A stretch of 64,000 bases of DNA, taken from the NCBI GenBank assembly GCA_963838385.1, contig CAWIRE010000006.1:682001-746000 (forward strand), given 5' to 3'. Positions 26,803 to 35,812 of this stretch are shown here, piece after piece (the first letter of the stretch is position 1; each line of letters starts with the position of its first letter). Origin of the DNA: DAHUYF01 sp963838385 (GTDB taxonomy: Bacteria; Pseudomonadota; Alphaproteobacteria; ATCC43930; CGMCC-115725). The translations under genes were made by a program, and so were the position numbers. The notes under the pieces were generated by a model, which worked only from the letters and a program-made list of their open reading frames with translations, did no database searches and was not told where the DNA came from.

Positions 26803-27672
26803 ATGGAACTCCTGCTGTTCGACGCCTTCAACGGCCTCATCGTCGGCATGTTCTACGCCCTGATGGCGCTTGGCCTGGCGCTGATCCTCAGCCTCAACGG
26901 CGTCATCAACTTCGCCCATGGCGGCCTGCTCGCCCTCGGCGCCTATCTCGCCTTCACCCTCTTGCCCGATCTCGGCTTCTGGGGCGCGCTGATCGTGGCG
27001 CCGCTGCTGGTCGGCGCGCTCGGGCTGATCCTCGAGCGTTCGCTGATCCGGCCGCTCTACCGGCGCAACGACCCGCTTTACAGCCTGCTGCTCACCTTCG
27101 GGCTCGCCATGATCATCGAGGATCTGACGCGGTCCGTCTGGGGCGCTACGGGCTTGCCGTTCTCGATCCCGGCCGTGCTCAACTCGCCGCTGAGCACGAC
27201 GTTCTTCTTCGTCACCGGCTATCGGCTCTTCATCATCGCCGTGACGCTGGTCGCGGCAGGCGCGCTCTTCCTCATCCTGCGCCACACCAGCATCGGCGTG
27301 CGCATCCGCGCCGGCATGAACGACCTCGAGACGGTCTCCGCCCTCGGCGTCAACATCTATCGCCTGCGGGCGCTCAATTTCGGCCTCGGCGCGCTGCTGG
27401 CCGGCCTTGCCGGCGTGCTCGCCGCGGGCAGGCTCGGCCTCACCCCCACCATGGGCACCTCCCTCATCATGCCGAGCTTCGTCGCCATCATCGTCGGCGG
27501 CATCGGCAGCCTGCCCGGCGGCGTGCTCGGCGGCCTCATCATCGGCATCGCCGCCGGCATGACCAGCGCCTTCTACCCCGCCGCCAGCGAGGTCGTGATC
27601 TATCTCATCATGACCCTGGTGCTGGCGGTGCGGCCGCGCGGCCTCATGGGCGAGGAAGGGCTCTACGAATGA
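26803..27672 (+). CDS. Branched-chain-type ABC permease, LivH-like (first system)
   Basis: 289 residues from ATG 26803. Eight or so membrane helices: MELLLFDAFNGLIVGMFYALMALGLALILSLNGVINFAHGGLLALGAYLAF is the standard LivH opening with the INFAHG motif. The cytoplasmic loop is RIRAGMNDLETVSALGVNIYRLRALNFGLGALLAGLAGVLA. It ends LVLAVRPRGLMGEEGLYE. It works with the LivM-like gene, whose ATG overlaps its stop (ATGA). Substrate unknown. Confidence 0.92.
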   Translation: MELLLFDAFNGLIVGMFYALMALGLALILSLNGVINFAHGGLLALGAYLAFTLLPDLGFWGALIVAPLLVGALGLILERSLIRPLYRRNDPLYSLLLTFGLAMIIEDLTRSVWGATGLPFSIPAVLNSPLSTTFFFVTGYRLFIIAVTLVAAGALFLILRHTSIGVRIRAGMNDLETVSALGVNIYRLRALNFGLGALLAGLAGVLAAGRLGLTPTMGTSLIMPSFVAIIVGGIGSLPGGVLGGLIIGIAAGMTSAFYPAASEVVIYLIMTLVLAVRPRGLMGEEGLYE

Positions 27673-28608
27673 GGCGCCATCTCGGCTCGATCGCCCTCTG
27701 GCTCGTCCTGCTGGCCGCCCCCTATTGGCTGCCGCTCTTCGGCGGCTATCCCGCGCTGGGAACCCGGGTTCTGGTCTTGGGCCTTGCCGCCATGGCGCTC
27801 AACCTGCTGCTCGGCTATGCCGGTGCGCTCTCCTTCGGCCAGGCGGCCTATTTCGGTCTCGGCGCCTATGGCGCCGGCCTCGCCATGATCCATATCGCTC
27901 CCAGCACCTGGCTCGGGCTTGCCGCCGGCACGCTGCTGGGCGGCGTCGCCGCCGCGGCGTTCGGGCCGCTGGTCGTGCGCCGGCGCGGCATCTACTTCGC
28001 CATGATCACCATCGCGATCGGACAGATGTTCTATTTCATCGCCGTGCGCTGGAATGCGGTCACCGGCGGCGAGGACGGCCTCACCGGCTTCTCGCGCCAG
28101 CCGATCCATCTCCTCGGCCGCACCGTGCCGCTGGGCGACGTTCTCGTTCTATTATTTCGTGCTGTTCTTCTTCGCGCTGGGAACCGGGATCATCGCCGCC
28201 CTGCTGCACTCGCCGCTTGGCCATACCTGGGTCGCGCTGCGCGACAATACGCGCCGCGCCCGTTTCCTCGGCATCGATTCCGAGCGCTATATCTGGGCCT
28301 GTTTTGCCATCGCCGGCACCATCACGGCGCTTGCCGGGGCGCTCGAGGCCTATCTCAACAATTTCACCTCGCCTCAGGACCTGCATTGGACGCTGTCCGG
28401 CGATTTCGTGATCATGGTCGTGCTGGGCGGGATGCGCAGCTTCTGGGGACCGCTGGCGGGTGCCGCGATTTTCGTCATCGTCCAGGACTATCTCAGCACC
28501 CTGACGGTGAACTGGATGAGCTTCATCGGCCTGGTCTTCGTCGTCGTGGTGCTGCTTTTCCCGCGCGGGCTGCTGGGATATCTGCAGCGGCGGCCGAAGC
28601 CGACATGA
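27669..28608 (+). CDS. Branched-chain-type ABC permease, LivM-like (first system), one frameshift
   Basis: About 312 residues when repaired. The first part reads RRHLGSIALWLVLLAAPYWLPLFGGYPALGTRVLVLGLAAMALNLLLGYAGALSFGQAAYFGLGAYG through GRTVPLGD. The frame then shifts by one base near 28139 and resumes FSFYYFVLFFFALGTGIIAALLHSPLGHTWVALRDNTRRARFLGIDSERY, ending RGLLGYLQRRPKPT. Both halves are strongly LivM-like and the join falls in a known helix, so one extra base at 28138-28142 (around GACGTTCTC) explains it. Overlaps at both ends (livH, livG) indicate a functional operon. Confidence 0.85.
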
Positions 28609-29354
28609 GCCTGCTGCGTCTCGATCAGGTCTCGAAGAACTTCGGCCGCATCGGGGCGGTCGACGGCGTCTCGCTCGAGATCGGCGCGGGCGAGCTCCAT
28701 GCCGTGATCGGTCCGAACGGCGCCGGCAAGACCACCCTCTTCCATCTCATCACCGGCTTCACGCCGCCGAGCAGCGGCGCGATCTGGTTCGAGGGCGCCC
28801 GCATCGACGGGCTCTCGGCGAAGCAGCGTACCAGGCTCGGCATCGTCCGCACCTTCCAGGTCACCGAGATCTTCCGCGACCTCACCGTCTTCGAAAATCT
28901 CCGCCTGGGCGTCGAGACCGCCGCCGGCTGGAACCCGCGCCCCTGGCTTGGTCCCGCCGCGCGCCGCAAGGTGCGCGAGGAGGTCGAGGAGCTCATGGAG
29001 GCGACTGGCCTGACCCGGCTCGCCGATCACGTCGCGGGCGAGCTCGCTCACGGCGACCAGCGCGTCGTCGAGGTCGCGCTGGCGCTCAGCCTCAACCCGC
29101 GCCTGCTGCTGCTCGACGAGCCGACCGCCGGCATGGCCGACCGCGAAACCGAGGCGATGGTGACGCTGCTCAAGCGCCTCAATACCGAGCGCGGGCTGGC
29201 GCTGCTGTTCATCGAGCACGACATGGACATCGTCTTCGGCATCGCCGAGCACATCCTCGTTCTCGACCACGGCCACGTGCTGGCCGCCGGGAACGCCGAG
29301 GAGATCGCCGCCGATCCGGCCGTGCAGGCGGCCTATCTGGGAGAGGCCGGATGA
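28605..29354 (+). CDS. Branched-chain-type ABC ATPase, LivG-like (first system)
   Basis: 249 residues, ATG overlapping the LivM stop. Walker A GPNGAGKTTLFHLITGF, Q-loop RTFQVTEIFRDLTVFENL, signature LAHGDQRVVEVALALS (the LivG-type variant with HG in place of SGG), Walker B LLLLDEPTAGMADRETEAM and the H-loop IEHDMDIVFGIAEHILVLDHG. It powers uptake together with LivF. It ends YLGEAG, with the LivF ATG overlapping the stop. Confidence 0.93.
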   Translation: MSLLRLDQVSKNFGRIGAVDGVSLEIGAGELHAVIGPNGAGKTTLFHLITGFTPPSSGAIWFEGARIDGLSAKQRTRLGIVRTFQVTEIFRDLTVFENLRLGVETAAGWNPRPWLGPAARRKVREEVEELMEATGLTRLADHVAGELAHGDQRVVEVALALSLNPRLLLLDEPTAGMADRETEAMVTLLKRLNTERGLALLFIEHDMDIVFGIAEHILVLDHGHVLAAGNAEEIAADPAVQAAYLGEAG

Positions 29355-30079
29355 GCGCGGTGCTCGAAGCCGTCGGGCTCCAGACATACTACGGCGAGAG
29401 CCATATCCTCGACGATGTCGGCCTCGAGGTGCAGGAGGGCGAGATCGTGGCGCTGCTCGGACGCAACGGCGCCGGCAAGACCACGACGTTGCGCAGCCTG
29501 ATGGGGTTGACGCCGCCGCGCCGCGGCACGGTGCGCATGTTCGGCCGCGACGTCACGCGGGTGCCGCCCTTCCGCATCGCCGAGCTCGGCGTGGGCTATG
29601 TTCCGGAAGGCCGGAAGATCTTCGGCGGGCTCACGGTCGAGGAGAATTTGCGCGTGCCGATCCGGCGGCCGGGCCCTTGGAATGTCGACCGGCTCTACTC
29701 GCTCTTTCCCCGTCTCGCCGAGCGTCGCCACAGCCTCGGCCGGCATCTTTCCGGCGGCGAGCAGGAGATGCTGGCGATCGCGCGCGCGCTCCTCCTCAAC
29801 CCGCGTCTTCTCATTCTCGACGAGCCGTCGCAGGGCTTGGCGCCGCTCATCGTCAAGGGCGTCTTCGAGGTGATCGCAACCATGCGGCGCGAAGGCATGG
29901 CCGTGCTGCTGGTGGAGCAGAATGTGCGCGCCGCCACCGCGGTGTCCGACCGCGTCTATGTGCTGAACGATGGGCGCGTCGTGTTTTCCGGGCGCAGCGC
30001 CGAGTTCGCAGCCGACGAGGAACGCGTGCAGGTCCTCGCCGGGGCCCGTGCCCGAAAGCGCGCGGAGCGCCCGGGCTGA
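29351..30079 (+). CDS. Branched-chain-type ABC ATPase, LivF-like (first system)
   Basis: 242 residues. Walker A GRNGAGKTTTLRSLMGL, the LivF marker GVGYVPEGRKIFGGLTVEENLRV, signature LSGGEQEMLAIARALL, Walker B LLILDEPSQGLAPLIV and the H-loop LLVEQNVRAATAVSDRVYVL. It is the last gene of the first Liv operon. The 188-bp gap that follows contains a GC-rich hairpin (GCGCCGCTACCGGCGGCG) and no other visible gene. Confidence 0.92.
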   Translation: MSAVLEAVGLQTYYGESHILDDVGLEVQEGEIVALLGRNGAGKTTTLRSLMGLTPPRRGTVRMFGRDVTRVPPFRIAELGVGYVPEGRKIFGGLTVEENLRVPIRRPGPWNVDRLYSLFPRLAERRHSLGRHLSGGEQEMLAIARALLLNPRLLILDEPSQGLAPLIVKGVFEVIATMRREGMAVLLVEQNVRAATAVSDRVYVLNDGRVVFSGRSAEFAADEERVQVLAGARARKRAERPG

Positions 30080-30267
30080 AGGATGGCGAGACCGCGGGAG
30101 GCGCGGCGCCGCTACCGGCGGCGGAAGCCCGGGCAAGCCGCTGTCGCCGGGCGATCATTAAATCTTTGACATCTCGCGTCCGGCGGGCGCGCCGGCTGTT
30201 GGCGAATGGGCTCCGGCATCGCACATCTCCGGCAGTCCGCAAGCGCCGCTCGTCGAAAGGCATTGCC

Positions 30268-31567
30268 ATGAAAATCGCATACCGTCTCGCCGGCACCGCC
30301 CTCCTCGGCGTCACGCTCTTGCTGGTTCCGCCGGCGGTCGCGGGGGCGAGCGACGGCCAGCCGGCCGCGGCGCCGGACATGGGCTTGATCGAGCAGGTCA
30401 TGCGGCGCGTCGAGAGCGATTATGTTCGCCCGGTGAGCTCGGACCAGCTCACCACCGACGCGCTCAAGGGCATGCTCTCCCGCCTCGATCCGCACTCCGA
30501 CTACATGACCGAACGGGAATACCGCGAGACGGCGCAGGCGATGGACGGCCGGTTCGGCGGCATCGGCATCCGCATCTCGGACAGCATCGGCGTGCCCGAG
30601 GTGATCGCGCCGATCGACGGCACGCCCGCCGCCCGCGCCGGCATCGAGCCGGGCGACCGCATCATGGCGATCGACGGCCAGGCGACCGACGGCATGGACC
30701 TCGAGCATATCGTCGAGCTGCTGCGCGGCACGTCCGGGAAGCACGGTCGGGCTCCGCATCCTGCGCAATGGCAGGGCGCCGTTTCCGGTCACGCTGACGC
30801 GCGCCGCGATCACGGTTCCGACGGTGACGGCGAAGCTCGAGCGGCACGGCGTGGGCTTCCTGCGCATCAGCGAATTCGACGCCAACACGCCCAAGGCAAC
30901 CATCGCGGCGATCGATCGCCTCAAGCGCGCGGCCGGCGGACGGCTCCACGGCCTCGTCCTCGATCTGCGCAACGATCCCGGCGGGCTGCTGGACGCGGCG
31001 GTCGCCGTCGCCGGCGATTTTCTCGACGGCGGCGCGGTCGTGAGCACGCGCGGCCGGCAGAGCCGGGACGACAAGACCTATGAAGCGCCGGGCGGCGGCG
31101 ACATGATCGGCGGCACGCCGATCGTGGTGCTGACCAACAGCGGCTCGGCCTCGGCCTCGGAGATCGTCGCCGGCGCGCTGAAGGATCGGCACCGCGCCAC
31201 GGTGATGGGGACGCCGAGCTTCGGCAAGGGCTCGGTGCAGACGATCATGCCGCTCGGCGATCAGGGCGCGTTGCGGCTGACCACGGCGCTCTATTACACG
31301 CCGTCGGGGCGCTCGCTCCAGGGCGTCGGCATCACGCCCGACATTCTCGTCCCCGCGCCCAAGGACGAGCAGGTGGCAAACCCGGTGGTGCTGCATGAAG
31401 GCGAGCTCAATGGCGCCTTCGCGCCCGCCGGCGGCGCGAGTGCCACGCGGGAATTCTCGGCCCCGATCCTGCCGAAGCTGATCGGCACCGCGCGCGACGA
31501 CCAGCTCAAGGCGGCGCTGGCCTATCTCGAGCACAGGCCGGCGGGCCGCCAGGCCTCCGCCGGCTGA
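30268..31567 (+). CDS. ctpA: C-terminal processing peptidase (CtpA, S41 family), one frameshift
   Basis: About 432 residues when repaired. Signal peptide MKIAYRLAGTALLGVTLLLVPPAVAGA. The N-terminal helical part (VMRRVESDYVRPVSSDQLTTDALKGMLSRLDPHSDYMTEREY) leads to a PDZ domain (GGIGIRISDSIGVPEVIAPIDGTPAARAGIEPGDRIMAIDGQ). The protease core has SGSASASEIVAGALKD (catalytic Ser) and GTPSFGKGSVQT (catalytic Lys). Between PDZ and core the frame shifts at 30739-30740: GGGAAGCACG with one A removed gives GTSGSTVGLRILRNG, which joins the parts cleanly. It cleaves C-termini of periplasmic proteins. Confidence 0.88.
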
Positions 31568-31580
31568 GCCCGGCGCATCC

Positions 31581-31883
31581 TTGGCGATCGCCGTGGATTC
31601 CGGGCATCATCGGAGCGATCCCGCGCCGACGGCAACATCCGGCGAGGCCGCCGCCTGCCGGCCCGCTCTTCTCGGCCCCCTCGCCTACGCGCTGCACGGC
31701 CTCTTCTTTCTCGCCCTCGCGGCGGCGGCGCTGGCCTGGTTCGGTCCGGTCTTCGACGTGGTCAGCGGCATCGTCGCCGTGCTCGCGCTGGCCTCTCTGC
31801 GACAGGCCTGGATCGGCCTGCGCCACCCCCTCGCCGCCGGCGCCGATGGCCGCAAGCCGCGGGCGATGTCGCCGCACCGGTAA
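31581..31883 (+). CDS. Small two-helix membrane protein, hypothetical
   Basis: 100 residues from TTG 31581, or 96 from GTG 31593. Two hydrophobic helices (LAYALHGLFFLALAAAALAWF and FDVVSGIVAVLALASLRQAWIGLRH) are joined by a short loop, with a basic tail. It begins 14 bp after ctpA and may be co-transcribed. No family recognised. The reading frame shows the usual GC3 bias, but an antisense frame is also open, so coding is probable, not certain. Confidence 0.4.
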   Translation: MAIAVDSGHHRSDPAPTATSGEAAACRPALLGPLAYALHGLFFLALAAAALAWFGPVFDVVSGIVAVLALASLRQAWIGLRHPLAAGADGRKPRAMSPHR

Positions 31884-32717
31884 GCCATGGTCGCGCCGGG
31901 CTCGAACCTTATCGAAGAGGGCGATCAAGCCTCGCGGCCGGGTTTGACGGAGAGCGCAGAGAGCCGGCCAAGGCCCAGCGCCGGCGCGCCGGCGCGCGCG
32001 CCGATGGCGCGGCGCAGCGGCTTCTCGAAGACGAAGAGCGAGACGTAGGACACCGGCCATACCAGCAGAAAGGTCAAAACGACCACCGCGTTCTTCCAGG
32101 TGCCATGGAGATGAAGGACATGCTCCGCGCCGAAGGTGACGATGACCGTCATCAGCAGCTCATGCAGTATGTAGCTGGAATAGGTCAGCTGCCCGCCGGC
32201 CGCCGCCCAGCGGACCAGCCGGCAAGGCGGGGCGGCCCGTCCATCGGCCGCGACCGCGAAGGTCACGGTCAGATAGAGCAGCAGCAGCCCCGGAAGCGGC
32301 AGGCCGAGGCCGCACCCGACGACGAAGCCGAGGAGACCGCCCCAGAATCCGACCGAGGCATAGGGGATCGTCCAGACCGATCGCCGCATCCCGTAAAGCC
32401 ACGCGCCGAAGAGGAATGACGGCACCGCCCTGACCGCGCCGGTCACCGCCCAGTTGAGCCATGGCCGCCCGGGATCGTTCAGCGCCGTCAGCGCCAGGAT
32501 CATCGCCGCGGCAAGGCCCCCCACCGCCGCAACATTGCGGCGCAGCACCCAGAAGATCGCGGGCGCCACCACGTAAAGGCACATCTCGGCGCTGATCGAC
32601 CATGACGGCACGTTGAAGGAGAGGTGCGGGCACAGGCCCGTCGCCTGCAGCAGGAAGAAATTGGCGGGCAGGCAGCGGAGATCGAAGATCTCGGGGCTGT
32701 TGATGGCGAGTTGTGTC

Positions 32718-32745
32718 CACGAATGCAGTTTCACGAATGCAGTTT
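32718..32745. repeat. Perfect 14-bp tandem repeat at the insert edge
   Basis: CACGAATGCAGTTT occurs twice head to tail. It is flanked by GTGTCC (32713-32718) and its inverse GGACAC (32748-32753). The second copy shifts the reading frame of the acyltransferase C-terminal piece and creates an in-frame TAA upstream of it. This looks like a slippage or excision footprint next to the insert boundary. Confidence 0.6.
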
Positions 32746-32900
32746 ATGGACACGAACGGGCGTGGTCGGCGACGGAACCGGTCATGGCCCGAGGCGCTGA
32801 ATTGACAGAAACTAAGCACCGGAGGCATTTGAGACGCGTATGCGCCCCGCGCCCTCAAAGCGCGGGACGCATAGTGAGCTTCGTCAAATTCGCATTAAAC

Positions 32901-33449
32901 TTACTGAGCTCCCGGCAATTTATCTGCGGGCACCTTACTGATATCGAGTTCTTTGGCCCTTGGAAGAAAAGGTTGGCCCTCCCTTGCAGACGAGTAACAA
33001 GAACCCGACTTGCAAAATGGCCTGCTGTACGTTCCGTTGGAATACTGGATGACGCAACAGTGGGTGCCGTTAACGCAAGTTCCCGCGCCACACCGCTCTT
33101 GGCCGAAGGCTAACCGGGGCGCTATGGACCCAGCGATTGCAATAGCCGCCGTCCCGGCGAAAGCAGAAAATGCGGAGCGTCGGCCTGGGTTGAACGCATC
33201 GCCGCGGCGAGCGCCGCTCGCCAATTTTGTCGCAAACGCAAAGACGTGCATCATCCATAAAGTTGTTATAGTGGCTGCGAATGTTGTGACGACTTGAAAC
33301 AAAAGCGATTGTGTTCCAATCGCGGTGCCCAGCAACAGCGCTAGCACCCATCCTGCCGCAGCACACAGAAACGCCTTGCGAGTGCAGAGCGAGCAATGCC
33401 CGAGATGCGCCCAAACATAGGCGGCTGGATTTAAGAAGTTCCTTGTCAT
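32901..33449 (-). CDS. Membrane protein with CxxC start and cysteine-rich C-terminal domain, unknown
   Basis: 182 residues from ATG 33449. The N-terminal part (MTRNFLNPAAYVWAHLGHCSLCTRKAFL) has a CxxC pair at 19-22 and two membrane helices (to about residue 74), resembling DUF3624-type proteins. Residues 104-130 (RRSAFSAFAGTAAIAIAGSI) form a twin-arginine-like hydrophobic stretch ending in AFGQ. A cysteine-rich domain follows, with six Cys between about 134 and 167 (RCGAGTCVNGTHCCVIQYSN then FCKSGSCYSS). Function unknown; a metal- or disulfide-bonded exported tail fused to a membrane anchor is the simplest reading. GC is lower than in neighbours, consistent with acquisition. Confidence 0.6.
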   Translation of the reverse strand: MTRNFLNPAAYVWAHLGHCSLCTRKAFLCAAAGWVLALLLGTAIGTQSLLFQVVTTFAATITTLWMMHVFAFATKLASGARRGDAFNPGRRSAFSAFAGTAAIAIAGSIAPRLAFGQERCGAGTCVNGTHCCVIQYSNGTYSRPFCKSGSCYSSAREGQPFLPRAKELDISKVPADKLPGAQ

Positions 33450-33542
33450 CCAATGCGCCTCCGCGTTCGAGTGAAGTAAATATGAATAATTATCAAAACG
33501 TCAGCTGCTCCGCAAGAGCATGGCATGGCACACGCGAATCGC

Positions 33543-33589
33543 GCGATGACACGCATGGGCATGACTGACGTGCCCATGCGTGTCATCGC
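33543..33589. repeat. Long perfect hairpin (19-bp arms)
   Basis: GCGATGACACGCATGGGCA - tgactgacg - TGCCCATGCGTGTCATCGC. The arms are perfect reverse complements with a 9-nt loop. It lies upstream (on the minus strand) of the cysteine-rich membrane protein gene, about 90 bp from its ATG. It could be a protein-binding site, a terminator for transcription entering from the right, or a transposon-derived end. Confidence 0.65.
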
Positions 33590-34311
33590 TCATAGTGCCA
33601 CCAGCGCGCGACCTTTCGCCTCTTCTCCTGGTCTGGAACTGGAAAGTCCGCGATCCGCCGCCATAGCGCCGCCGCGTCCGCCACGGCTGTGCCTATCGCT
33701 ATCCGCCCTCACGTGCCGCGGCCTTCACCGGACGCGTACGATGGCGATGCCCTTGGCATTCGCGACCGCGGCGAACAGAAGGGCAGCGGCGAGCGTGAGC
33801 CAGTGGAGCGGCCCCAGCCGCGCCACCCGCCGTCGCAGGAACCCGGCATAGCTTCCGGCGTCGACGATCGCGTCCATGTAAACGAAGGCGATGACATAGC
33901 CGGAGATCGCGAAGAACATGTTGACGAGGAGAAAATAGGAATCCGTCCCGGCCACGACGCGCTGCCACATCGCCCCGCCATCGACCTTCACCTTGAGGTG
34001 CAGGAAGACGATCCCGGCCGCGGCGATCAATCGCAGGCAGTCCAGATGAAGCAGCGACGCCGATTCCGGCGCCAGGCGCGGCAGAGAGAATGACCTCACG
34101 CCGCCGCCCCGGCCTGGCGCGCGCGGCAGCGCAGGCATGGCGCGTCCCTCGTGCGGATGCCTCCCTTCCGCCGGCAGCAAGAAAAAGGCCCCTCCGGCGA
34201 GCGAAAGCCGTGCGGGGCTGAGTTTGCCCGGGGCAACCGCCGGGCGCGTAGGAAACGACCCGCGCGCGCCTTGGTTCCGGCGCGGCGGTCATGTAGGTTT
34301 CCGATAGGGAT

Positions 34312-34360
34312 TGGCGCGCCCTGCTGGAACCGAACCAGCGACCTGCCGCTTAGAAGGCGG
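34312..34360. repeat. Left attachment-site repeat: copy of the tRNA-Arg 3' half
   Basis: 49 bp identical, apart from one C/T change, to 39118-39166, the 3' part of tRNA-Arg(TCT) from the anticodon loop through the encoded CCA. Bases beyond 34360 (AGAGTAGCGC) no longer match, and no 5' half of a tRNA is present. This is the typical signature of site-specific integration into a tRNA 3' end. Confidence 0.85.
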
Positions 34361-34461
34361 AGAGTAGCGCACGAAATCCTGAAAGCGGTAAGGCGCTATT
34401 CGGCACGAGCCGATGACAAGCGCCGAATCAAATGGAAAAGCGCGGGCCGGATGAAGTCGCC

Positions 34462-34882
34462 CTAAGCCGCGTCTTGCCCGCCGCTCTGGGCGAGAAAGCG
34501 TGCCCATGCTTGATCGATATCCGCTGCGGTCGGCGGGATGACGCTGAACCACTTCTCCTCGCGGACCTTGGCGAGCATAGCGGGCCACTGCTCGAGGCTG
34601 ATCGCATACGGGTGAACTCCTGGTTCGCCCAAGCTCGTTGGCCGGCCGCTCTCCTTCCCGACAACGATCGCCGCGAGATCAGGGAGGTCGCGCTCTTTTG
34701 TCCATGACGTTCATGCGGTCGAGCGTGCGGCCTAGCCCTGGCGCCACGTATGGCTCCATCCGGCTGGCGAGTTCCTCATACGTGACGACGCGCCCTGCCG
34801 TCGCGTCCGCGATCAAAATGAGATACGCTTGTGCTGCTCTCGCGAAGATCGATCTCTGATCTTGGAAGTACTCGGGTGCCAT
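34462..34882 (-). CDS. Hypothetical island protein with VVTYEELA motif, one frameshift
   Basis: About 139 residues when repaired. Start ATG 34882 (MAPEYFQDQRSIFARAAQAYLILIADATAGRVVTYEELASRM). The frame breaks at the T-run 34696-34699 (AAAA on the coding strand). Removing one base gives RMNVMDKERDLPDLAAIVVGKESGRPTSLGEPGVHPYAI...WPAMLAKVREEKWFSVIPPTAADIDQAWARFLAQSGGQDAA and a stop at 34462. The pattern V-T-Y-x-E-L-A ... G-R-x-L-D ... LPxLxAIVVxKxxGxP recalls island and phage proteins with an alkyltransferase-like winged-helix layout, but without the PCHR active site. Function unknown. Confidence 0.55.
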
Positions 34883-35022
34883 CGGCGCTCTCCTTCTACA
34901 TAGGCTGCCGTCTACGCTACCTACAAGAAAACCAAAGATAGCGCCGGAAGAGACGCACAGTGCTGGAAAGATCTTAACATGGATCACCCGCGCCGACAGC
35001 GCCGGCTAGCGCTTCCGCTGGC

Positions 35023-35605
35023 TTATCCCGGCGCCGATCCGCGCGCCTTCAAGACCGTGTTGAGCGGGTATCCGATCGGGCGCGCCAGCTCCTTCATTTC
35101 CTCCAGGGACATCGTCAGGTCAGCGTCAATCACGTAGTCGGCTTTTTCCCACTTGTCGAGAACCGCCACGAGTACCTCGGCGTTCATCTGAAGCTTTGGC
35201 ATCAGTTCGCGAATGGTCTCGTAAGCGTTGATCTCCGAAGTCGCCATCACCACCACTCGATCCGTATCCAAGGCGAGCGAATAGAACGTTACCACGCGGC
35301 GGATCACCTCCGGCGGAAGGCGGCCAAAATCGGAGGCGAGCGAGCGATAGATGATAGCGTCGGTGAGCACCACACGACCGGCGGCAAACGGCCCTCGATG
35401 AACGACCGCTGCTCCGGCCGCTTGCGCCTTCGCGAGATCGGTGAGCGTCGCCTGGGCGGTCGTCCGATGCCGCTGGGCCGCGTCCCACCACCGCGGCGAC
35501 CTCCGCGCGCACGCCGGTGACGAGCCGCCGCAGGTGTTCCTTTTCCTGCCGCTGCTTTTCGCTCTCTGCGTCCTTCAGCACGCCCCGTCGCTGCCAAAAC
35601 GGCAC
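35023..35605 (-). CDS. Hypothetical island protein, possibly truncated, one frameshift
   Basis: About 193 residues if one G is removed from the run at 35484-35486. The first frame (GTG at 35605) gives PFWQRRGVLKDAESEKQRQEKEHLRRLVTGVRAEVAAVV. The second continues DAAQRHRTTAQATLTDLAKAQAAGAAVVHRGPFAAGRVVLTDAIIYRSLASDFGRLPPEVIRRVVTFYSLALDTDRVV and ends VLKARGSAPG. The start looks clipped: residues before it (RQFVAVAVPFWQRRG) resemble the end of a membrane helix, so a membrane-anchored parent protein is likely. It has predicted helical content and no recognisable catalytic motif. It belongs to the lower-GC island. Confidence 0.45.
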
Positions 35606-35812
35606 GGCGACCGCGACGAACTGCCTGAACCTAGGCTGGCGCGGCAGAAGCTAGCTTTTCCCACATGCGCGCAGATTGACACAACTTCCGCGAGAAAGCA
35701 CGGGCGGGTGGCGGCGCTTTGCCGTTGCGCCGCACTGCCGGAGACCTAATATGGGGCCGGGGAATGAGGTCGTCATCGGCGAAGCGATTAGGGGTGCTAA
35801 AAGATTCGGCGC

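Larger units (their letters stand above)
32752..33729. mobile_element. Lower-GC insert interrupting the acyltransferase gene
   Basis: Roughly 980 bp between the two acyltransferase halves, plainly richer in A/T than either flank. GGAC is found at both junctions (32748-32751 and 33730-33733), compatible with a 4-bp target duplication, but no terminal inverted repeats and no transposase are seen. It holds one convincing gene (32901-33449, minus) and a 19-bp-arm hairpin (33543-33589). The boundaries are inferred from where the acyltransferase similarity stops. Confidence 0.5.
31925..34138 (-). pseudogene. Acyltransferase-3 (OafA/YrhL-type) gene, apparently split by an insert
   Basis: The N-terminal piece (34138 to 33725) starts MPALPRAPG and has the family opening LDCLRLIAAAGIVFLHLKV, SYFLLVNMFFAISGYVIAFVYMD and FLRRRVARLGPLHWLTLAAALLFAAVANAKGIAIVRVR, then a stop. 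The C-terminal piece (32734 to 31925) starts mid-protein and has the matching continuation LPANFFLLQATGLCPHLSFNVPSWSISAEMCLYVVAP, YSSYILHELL and a basic C-terminus. Each is only half of a normal roughly 380-residue membrane acyltransferase; together they make one. The pieces are separated by about 980 bp of lower-GC sequence. Family members O-acylate surface sugars. An intact product is not expected, unless two short proteins are made. Confidence 0.7.

Noticed and set aside
34312..34360. A second tRNA-Arg gene
   Set aside because: Only the 3' half from the anticodon loop onward is present; the D-arm and 5' acceptor strand are missing.
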